11,525 bases of DNA from Beijerinckiaceae bacterium (GTDB taxonomy: Bacteria > Pseudomonadota > Alphaproteobacteria > Rhizobiales > Beijerinckiaceae): contig CANCSY010000082.1 of the NCBI GenBank assembly GCA_947380915.1, positions 1 through 11,525 on the forward strand, written 5' to 3'. Within the stretch, counting starts at the first letter, position 1. Each line of letters begins with the position of its first letter. The position numbers and the translations under genes were made by a program. Positions 7,245 to 11,525 of this stretch are shown one piece after another. The notes beneath the pieces are model-generated. The model worked only from the letters and a program-made list of their open reading frames with translations. It was not told the origin of the DNA and made no database searches.

Positions 7245-7261
7245 CCGGGCCCGGCGCCCGG
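7245..7261 (+). repeat. Short hairpin between tRNA-Leu and tig
   Basis: CCGGGC (7245-7250) pairs with GCCCGG (7256-7261) around the loop CCGGC. No T-run follows, so it is not a typical intrinsic terminator. It sits 26 bases before the tig start codon and would be part of the tig leader if the tRNA promoter also drives tig. Confidence 0.5.
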
Positions 7262-7287
7262 TCAACGAGATTCGGAAGGCGACCAAG

Positions 7288-8646
7288 ATGCAGGTGACCG
7301 AAACCCTCTCCCAGGGCCTGAAGCGCGCGTATAAAGTTGTGCTGCCCGCGAAGGACCTTGCTGCTCGCCTTGATGGTCAGCTGGCCGAGATGAAGACCAA
7401 GGCGAAGATCAACGGCTTCCGCCCCGGCAAGGTGCCGGTGTCCTACCTCAAGCGCGTCTACGGCAAGTCCGTTATGGCCGACGTGGTGCAGAGCGCAGTC
7501 ACGGAAACCAACCGCAAGATCATCGAAGATAACGGCCTGCGCCTCGCCAACGAGCCGAAGATCGATTTTCCGACCGATCAGGCCGAAGTCGAGAAGGCGC
7601 TCGCCGCTGAAGGCGACCTTTCCTACACCGTGAACATCGAGGTTCTGCCCAAGTTCGAAATCGGGTCCTTCGCGGATATCGAACTGGAGCGTCTGGTCCT
7701 CAAGGTGACCGACGCCGAGGTGGACGAGGCCATGCAGCGGCTCGCCGACCGCAATCGCAGCTTCACCCCCCGCGAGGCGGGCGAAGAGGCCCAGTCCGGC
7801 GATCAGACGACCATCGACTTCGTCGGCAAGATCGACGACGTGGCCTTCGAGGGTGGTTCGGGCACGGATACGGATCTGGTTCTGGGCTCCAACACCTTCA
7901 TTCCCGGCTTCGAGGATCAGTTGCTTGGCGCCAAGGCTGGCGAAGAGCGCAAGGTCAATGTGACCTTCCCCGAGACCTATGGCGCGGCCAATCTGGCCGG
8001 CAAGGCCGCTGTGTTCGACGTCACCGTCAAGACTGTGTCGGCGCCCGGTGCGGTCCAGTTCAACGATGAATTCGCCAAGGGCTTCGGCCTCGAGGATCTG
8101 GAGAAGCTGAAGGACGCCATCCGCGGCAATCTTCAGGGCGAGTATGATCGCATGTCGGGCGAGAAGATGAAGCGCGCCCTGCTGGATGCGCTGGACAAGC
8201 GCTACAGCTTCGAACTACCCGAGAGCCTCGTGGAGCAGGAATTCGCCGGCATCTGGCAGCAGGTTGAGGCCGAGCAGAAGCGTTCGGGCAAGAGTTTCGA
8301 GGACGAGAACACCACCGAAGAGGCTGCCCGCACCGAATATCGCGGCATCGCGGAGCGCCGGGTGCGCCTGGGCCTGTTGCTCGCCGAAGTCGGTGACAAG
8401 GCCGAGGTCAAGATTACCGATGACGAAATGTCGGCCGCCCTCGTCGAGCGTGTGCGTCAGTTCCCCGGGCAGGAAAAGGCTGTCTGGGACTATTATCGCA
8501 ACAATCAGGAGGCGCTGGCCTCAGTTCGCGCCCCCCTCTTCGAGGCCAAGGTCGTCGAGCATATCGTCAGCCAGTCCAAGGTGACCGACAAGGAGGTCTC
8601 CAAGGAGGAGTTGATGAAGCAGGACGAGGACGGCCCAGCCGCCTGA
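7288..8646 (+). CDS. tig: Trigger factor, ribosome-associated chaperone and peptidyl-prolyl isomerase
   Basis: Binds the large ribosomal subunit at the exit tunnel and shields nascent chains; it also has peptidyl-prolyl cis-trans isomerase activity. It has 452 residues, normal for the family. The N-terminal ribosome-binding domain carries the signature GFRPGKVP at 43-50. An FKBP-type isomerase domain spans about 170-250 ([14 protein letters not shown] at 171-184, [16 protein letters not shown] at 204-219). The remainder is the helical C-terminal chaperone domain, ending in an acidic, lysine-rich tail. The ATG at 7288 has a strong GGAAGG at 7274-7279 with 8-nt spacing. It is followed by a strong terminator before clpP, so the conserved tig-clpP-clpX order here does not imply one simple operon. 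Confidence 0.97.
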   Translation: MQVTETLSQGLKRAYKVVLPAKDLAARLDGQLAEMKTKAKINGFRPGKVPVSYLKRVYGKSVMADVVQSAVTETNRKIIEDNGLRLANEPKIDFPTDQAEVEKALAAEGDLSYTVNIEVLPKFEIGSFADIELERLVLKVTDAEVDEAMQRLADRNRSFTPREAGEEAQSGDQTTIDFVGKIDDVAFEGGSGTDTDLVLGSNTFIPGFEDQLLGAKAGEERKVNVTFPETYGAANLAGKAAVFDVTVKTVSAPGAVQFNDEFAKGFGLEDLEKLKDAIRGNLQGEYDRMSGEKMKRALLDALDKRYSFELPESLVEQEFAGIWQQVEAEQKRSGKSFEDENTTEEAARTEYRGIAERRVRLGLLLAEVGDKAEVKITDDEMSAALVERVRQFPGQEKAVWDYYRNNQEALASVRAPLFEAKVVEHIVSQSKVTDKEVSKEELMKQDEDGPAA

Positions 8647-8674
8647 TTCTCCGCTTCTTCAACCAAGATCTGTC

Positions 8675-8708
8675 GCGGGGACGTCGAGAGGCGTCCCCGC
8701 ACCCTTTT
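8675..8708 (+). terminator. Rho-independent terminator after tig
   Basis: A perfect 9-bp stem, GCGGGGACG (8675-8683) with CGTCCCCGC (8692-8700), has an 8-nt loop and is followed by ACCCTTTT. It lies 28 bases past the tig stop. The remaining 79 bases before clpP must hold its promoter; I see TTGATG at 8720-8725 but no matching -10. Confidence 0.85.
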
Positions 8709-8787
8709 CGAACCGGCTCTTGATGACTATGTTGCTAAACAAGCCGTCGGCGTGAAGCCGTCCGTGATTCGCTAGGGACACTCAGGA

Positions 8788-9420
8788 ATGCGCGACCATA
8801 TCGACCTCTGGAACAGTTTCGTCATCCCCTCGGTCGAGGAGACGACGTCGCGCGGATCCTATCGCTACGACATCTTCTCCCGCCTTCTGAAAGAGCGCAT
8901 CGTCTTTCTGGCGGGTCCGGTGGACGATCAGTCCGCCACGCTCGTGGTCGCTCAGCTCCTGTTCCTGGAAGCAGACAATCCGAAGCGGGAAATCTCTTTT
9001 TATATCAACAGCCCCGGCGGTGTTGTGACGGCTGGCCTGTCGATCTACGACACCATGCAGTTCATCCGCTGCCCGGTCTCCACCCTCTGCGTGGGCCAGG
9101 CGGCCTCCATGGGTTCGCTTCTGCTCTGCGCCGGTCAGGCCGAAATGCGCTTCAGTCTGCCGAATTCCCGAATCATGGTGCACCAGCCCTCCGGCGGGTT
9201 CCAGGGTCAGGCTTCCGACATCCTCCGCCATGCGGAGGACATCATGAAGATCAAGCGTCGGCTGAACGAGATCTATGTGAAGCACACCGGGCAGGATTAC
9301 GACACGATCGAGCAGACCCTGGACCGTGATCACTTCATGTCTGCCGATGAAGCCAAGACCTTCGGGCTTGTCGACAAGGTGCTGGACAAGCGTCCCGACG
9401 AGGTCGACGCCAAGCCCTGA
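8788..9420 (+). CDS. clpP: ATP-dependent Clp protease proteolytic subunit
   Basis: Serine peptidase that forms the two-ring, 14-subunit chamber of ClpXP and ClpAP, degrading proteins fed in by the AAA+ unfoldase. It has 210 residues. The catalytic triad is visible: S107 in GQAASMGS, H132 in MVHQPSGG and D181 in LDRDHFMS; each lies exactly ten positions beyond the mature E. coli numbering (97, 122, 171), as expected if a short propeptide is removed. The oxyanion/handle segment [11 protein letters not shown] is at 73-83. The start at 8788 is served by AGGGA at 8774-8778 with 9-nt spacing; an AGGA touching the ATG is too close to work. It is followed by its own terminator and, 302 bases on, by clpX, its partner. 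Identification is certain; in Caulobacter ClpXP controls the cell cycle, which may apply here but is inference. Confidence 0.98.
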   Translation: MRDHIDLWNSFVIPSVEETTSRGSYRYDIFSRLLKERIVFLAGPVDDQSATLVVAQLLFLEADNPKREISFYINSPGGVVTAGLSIYDTMQFIRCPVSTLCVGQAASMGSLLLCAGQAEMRFSLPNSRIMVHQPSGGFQGQASDILRHAEDIMKIKRRLNEIYVKHTGQDYDTIEQTLDRDHFMSADEAKTFGLVDKVLDKRPDEVDAKP

Positions 9421-9442
9421 TCCGGCGCAAAGCTGGATGTGT

Positions 9443-9474
9443 CAGGGGGCCGCCTTGAAATAGCCCCCTGTTTT
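9443..9474 (+). terminator. Rho-independent terminator after clpP
   Basis: A perfect 8-bp stem, CAGGGGGC (9443-9450) with GCCCCCTG (9463-9470), encloses a 12-nt loop and is followed at once by TTTT. It starts 23 bases past the clpP stop and suggests clpX needs a promoter of its own. Confidence 0.85.
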
Positions 9475-9722
9475 CCCGCCGGGTTCACGGTGGCGCTTGA
9501 TCCGGCGGCCATACCGTGTTTGCATCGTCCATTCGCTTCGAAAGCTGAAGCTTCGCGGCAGGGAAACGAAATCGTGGGGGTATGGAGGGTCTGTCAGGGT
9601 GCGTCGTCCCGGTCAGTCCATGCCCAAAAGAGGTTTGCGGTCTACGATTTGTTAGGCCGGAGCCTATATTCAACAGCGACTGGATCCGGTTTTTCCCGGA
9701 TAAGGTCTGCACGGAGACTATG
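9475..9722 (+). promoter_or_regulatory. clpX upstream region with inverted repeat and -10-like site
   Basis: This 248-base stretch between the clpP terminator and clpX holds no credible gene. It contains the inverted repeat TAGGC-CGGA-GCCTA (9653-9666), whose right arm overlaps TATATT (9665-9670), a possible -10 element about 53 bases before the clpX start. No convincing -35 lies at the right distance, which would fit an activator-dependent promoter or a wrong call. GAAGCTTC, a simple palindrome, lies at 9547-9554. The clpX reading frame stays open upstream to an ATG at 9582, but that extension does not resemble ClpX. Confidence 0.3.
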
Positions 9723-10985
9723 ATGGCCAGATCTGAGGGCGACTCGAAGAACACGCTCTACTGCTCGTTCTGTGGCAAGAGCCAGCACGAAGTTCGCAAG
9801 CTGATCGCCGGTCCGACCGTGTTCATCTGCGATGAATGCGTCGAGCTTTGCATGGACATCATCCGCGAGGAGAACAAGTCTTCGCTGGTGAAAAGCCGCG
9901 AGGGCATCCCGACGCCGCGCGAAATCTGCAAGGTTCTGGACGATTACGTGATCGGCCAGTTTCAGGCCAAGCGCGTGCTCTCGGTGGCTGTGCACAATCA
10001 TTACAAGCGACTGAATCACGCCACCAAGCATCAGGATGTGGAGCTTGCGAAGTCGAACATCCTGCTGATCGGCCCGACCGGTTCCGGCAAGACCCTTCTG
10101 GCCCAGACTCTGGCGCGCATCCTCGATGTGCCCTTCACCATGGCCGACGCCACGACCCTGACCGAGGCCGGCTATGTGGGCGAAGATGTGGAAAACATCA
10201 TTCTCAAGCTGCTCCAGGCCTCCGATTACAATGTGGAGCGGGCGCAGCGCGGCATCGTCTATATCGACGAGATCGACAAAATCAGCCGCAAATCCGACAA
10301 TCCCTCCATCACCCGCGACGTGTCGGGCGAGGGCGTCCAGCAGGCGCTGCTCAAGATCATGGAGGGCACGGTCGCCAGCGTGCCGCCCCAGGGTGGGCGC
10401 AAGCATCCCCAGCAGGAGTTCCTGCAGGTGGACACCACGAACATCCTGTTCATCTGCGGCGGCGCTTTCTCCGGCCTGGAGAAGATCATCTCCTCGCGCG
10501 GCAAGGGCACCTCGATGGGCTTCGGCGCCAAGGTTCAGTCCCAGGAGGAGCGCCGCACGGGCGAAATCTTCCGTCAGGTCGAGCCTGAGGACTTGCTGAA
10601 GTTCGGTCTCATCCCCGAATTCGTGGGCCGTCTGCCAGTCATCGCCACCCTCGAGGACCTCGACGAAGAGGCCTTGAAGAAGATCCTGATCGATCCCAAG
10701 AATGCTCTGGTCAAGCAGTACCAGCGCCTGTTCGAGATGGAGAACACCGAACTGACCTTCCAGGACGAGGCCCTCAACGTCATCGCCCGCAAGGCGATCG
10801 AGCGGAAAACTGGCGCTCGTGGGCTGCGCTCCATCATGGAGGGCATTCTGCTCGACACCATGTTCGATCTGCCGGGTCTTGAGGGGGTCGAGCAGGTGGT
10901 GATCGGTCCCGAAGTGGTCGATGGCAAGGCGCGGCCGCTCTACATCTATTCCGAGCGCGCGGAAAAGTCGGGCGCAAGCGCCTGA
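9723..10985 (+). CDS. clpX: ATP-dependent Clp protease ATP-binding subunit ClpX
   Basis: Hexameric AAA+ unfoldase that recognises tagged substrates, unfolds them and threads them into ClpP. It has 420 residues, normal length. The N-terminal zinc domain has C14, C17, C36 and C39. Walker A GPTGSGKT is at 117-124, the pore-1 loop GYVG at 150-153, Walker B IVYIDE at 178-183, the RKH pore loop at 226-228, and sensor-2 GARGLRS lies near the C-terminus. The ClpP-docking loop, IGF in E. coli, reads MGF here at 265-267, a conservative change. Two tandem ATGs are possible; 9723 is preferred over 9720 because GGAG at 9713-9716 is then six bases away rather than three. It has its own terminator downstream and lies between its partner clpP and lon. 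Confidence 0.98.
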   Translation: MARSEGDSKNTLYCSFCGKSQHEVRKLIAGPTVFICDECVELCMDIIREENKSSLVKSREGIPTPREICKVLDDYVIGQFQAKRVLSVAVHNHYKRLNHATKHQDVELAKSNILLIGPTGSGKTLLAQTLARILDVPFTMADATTLTEAGYVGEDVENIILKLLQASDYNVERAQRGIVYIDEIDKISRKSDNPSITRDVSGEGVQQALLKIMEGTVASVPPQGGRKHPQQEFLQVDTTNILFICGGAFSGLEKIISSRGKGTSMGFGAKVQSQEERRTGEIFRQVEPEDLLKFGLIPEFVGRLPVIATLEDLDEEALKKILIDPKNALVKQYQRLFEMENTELTFQDEALNVIARKAIERKTGARGLRSIMEGILLDTMFDLPGLEGVEQVVIGPEVVDGKARPLYIYSERAEKSGASA

Positions 10986-11006
10986 TTTTGCTCGTCTTAT
11001 AACCAG

Positions 11007-11034
11007 AAGCCCCGGATGACCTCCGGGGCTTTTT
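11007..11034 (+). terminator. Rho-independent terminator after clpX
   Basis: A perfect 10-bp stem, AAGCCCCGGA (11007-11016) with TCCGGGGCTT (11022-11031), has the loop TGACC and continues into TTT. It is the strongest terminator in the window, 21 bases past the clpX stop. With AA on the 5' side of the stem it may also work in reverse, though no minus-strand gene ends here. Confidence 0.92.
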
Positions 11035-11143
11035 CGCCAAATGACGCATTTTTCGGGCTCGTCAGGCCCCGGTCAAGGCGCTGTGAATGGCAAGGCGTGG
11101 GTCCCGAAGGCCACAGGGGACTTGTCTTCGTCTTTTTGGCGCT

Positions 11144-11172
11144 GTTGAAATGCGTGGATAGGCCCCCCATCT
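11144..11172 (+). promoter_or_regulatory. Heat-shock (RpoH/sigma-32) type promoter of lon
   Basis: GTTGAA (11144-11149), 15 nt, then CCCCATCT (11165-11172). The sigma-32 consensus of E. coli is CTTGAA-N13-15-CCCCATNT, so five of six -35 bases and every fixed -10 base fit, with correct spacing. E. coli lon is itself a sigma-32 gene. RNA would start near 11179, giving a leader of about 155 nt. A perfect housekeeping-type -35, TTGACG at 11268-11273, lies further down but has no good -10. Confidence 0.65.
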
Positions 11173-11186
11173 CGTATTCTGAACAT

Positions 11187-11256
11187 GAGAGGCGTCTTTG
11201 AGCCCTCTCGCCATGGGCGTAAGTTCGTAACCGTCGAGTCGTTTTGTCGCGACTCG
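11187..11256 (+). repeat. Two hairpins in the lon leader
   Basis: GAGAGG (11187-11192) pairs with CCTCTC (11204-11209) around 11 nt, and CGAGTCG (11235-11241) pairs with CGACTCG (11250-11256) around 8 nt. Both lie between the heat-shock promoter and the lon start codon. The second is followed by TTCTTT and resembles a weak terminator or attenuator. Confidence 0.5.
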
Positions 11257-11332
11257 TTCTTTGCGGATTGACGTCCTGCCCTGTGATTGGCCATGCTGCC
11301 GATTCACGGGCCTGGACCCGGATAGGAAGCAC

Positions 11333-11525
11333 ATGACCAGTCAGAAGCGTGTCCCTGCGAAGCCCGGCAATGTCGACAGCTACCCCGTTCTGCCGTTGCG
11401 CGACATCGTCGTTTTCCCGCACATGATCGTGCCGCTCTTCGTCGGGCGCGAGAAGTCGATCCGCGCCCTCGAAGAGGTGATGAAGGCGGACAAGTTCATC
11501 CTGCTCGCCACCCAGCAGAACGCTT
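11333..11525 (+). CDS. lon: ATP-dependent protease Lon (N-terminal part)
   Basis: Start of the AAA+ serine protease Lon, which degrades misfolded and selected regulatory proteins in the cytosol. Only 64 codons lie in the window of a protein usually near 800 residues; the AAA+ and Ser-Lys protease domains are beyond the right edge. The visible part is the opening of the Lon substrate-binding domain: [20 protein letters not shown] at 17-36, then [14 protein letters not shown], typical of the family. The ATG at 11333 has AGGAAG at 11324-11329, three bases upstream of the ATG (five when counted from AGGA). Expression is probably heat-induced from the promoter at 11144-11172. Placement after clpX is the common proteobacterial order. 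Confidence 0.96.
   Translation, partial: MTSQKRVPAKPGNVDSYPVLPLRDIVVFPHMIVPLFVGREKSIRALEEVMKADKFILLATQQNA

Noticed and set aside
7245..7261. Hairpin after tRNA-Leu as its terminator
   Set aside because: The stem is only six pairs and no T-run follows.
9582..9722. N-terminal extension of clpX in frame
   Set aside because: Not similar to ClpX, no ribosome binding site, and it crosses the likely promoter region; the zinc domain starts correctly from 9723.
9642..10406. Minus-strand open frame of 254 codons opposite clpX
   Set aside because: Antisense shadow of ClpX, rich in His, Asp and Ala as expected from a reversed GC-rich gene.
11235..11256. Hairpin before lon as a CIRCE element or terminator
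   Set aside because: CIRCE arms are TTAGCACTC/GAGTGCTAA, which these are not; the interrupted T-run and position between promoter and gene make a full terminator unlikely.
1..11525. CRISPR array, insertion sequence, prophage or attachment site, including at the tRNA-Leu 3' end
   Set aside because: I saw no spaced direct repeats, transposase or integrase motifs, and no second copy of the tRNA 3' end; the tRNA is followed directly by the housekeeping gene tig.

Overview
The window is GC-rich chromosomal DNA from an alphaproteobacterium. The evidence is the conserved run trigger factor - clpP - clpX - lon, the close matches of ClpX and HspQ to alphaproteobacterial forms, an IalB-family periplasmic protein next to hspQ, and promoter-like sites fitting the Caulobacter housekeeping consensus. 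The IalB/hspQ pairing leans towards Hyphomicrobiales (Rhizobiales), but that is inference from remembered gene order. There is no insertion sequence, phage gene, CRISPR array or other sign of recent transfer.

Layout. Positions 1-797 (minus) hold the N-terminal part of a YejA-like peptide/oligopeptide ABC transporter binding protein, cut by the window edge. Positions 1063-1788 (plus) encode an exported IalB-family protein ending in a clear terminator. On the minus strand follow hspQ (1916-2245) and a CYTH-CHAD protein (2331-3884). Divergent from the latter is a fused NAD(P)HX epimerase/dehydratase (3988-5535, plus), which converges on a Tat-exported multicopper-oxidase-fold protein (5548-6909, minus) that has lost its type 1 copper cysteine and several other copper ligands. 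A tRNA-Leu(UAG) gene (7119-7203) leads into tig (7288-8646), clpP (8788-9420), clpX (9723-10985) and the start of lon (11333 to the edge).

How it fits together. The right half is a protein quality-control block: trigger factor folds nascent chains, ClpXP and Lon degrade unfolded or regulatory proteins. tig, clpP and clpX are each followed by a strong intrinsic terminator, so each gene can be its own unit rather than one operon. lon has a good heat-shock (RpoH/sigma-32) promoter match followed by a leader of about 155 nt with two hairpins. HspQ, about 9 kb away, is known in enterobacteria as a factor that modulates Lon, so it may belong functionally to the same block. The left half is housekeeping and envelope functions: peptide uptake, metabolite repair and polyphosphate/triphosphate-type chemistry.

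I see no new multi-gene system. The items most worth a second look are the copper-site-degenerate multicopper oxidase homologue and the lon promoter/leader region.
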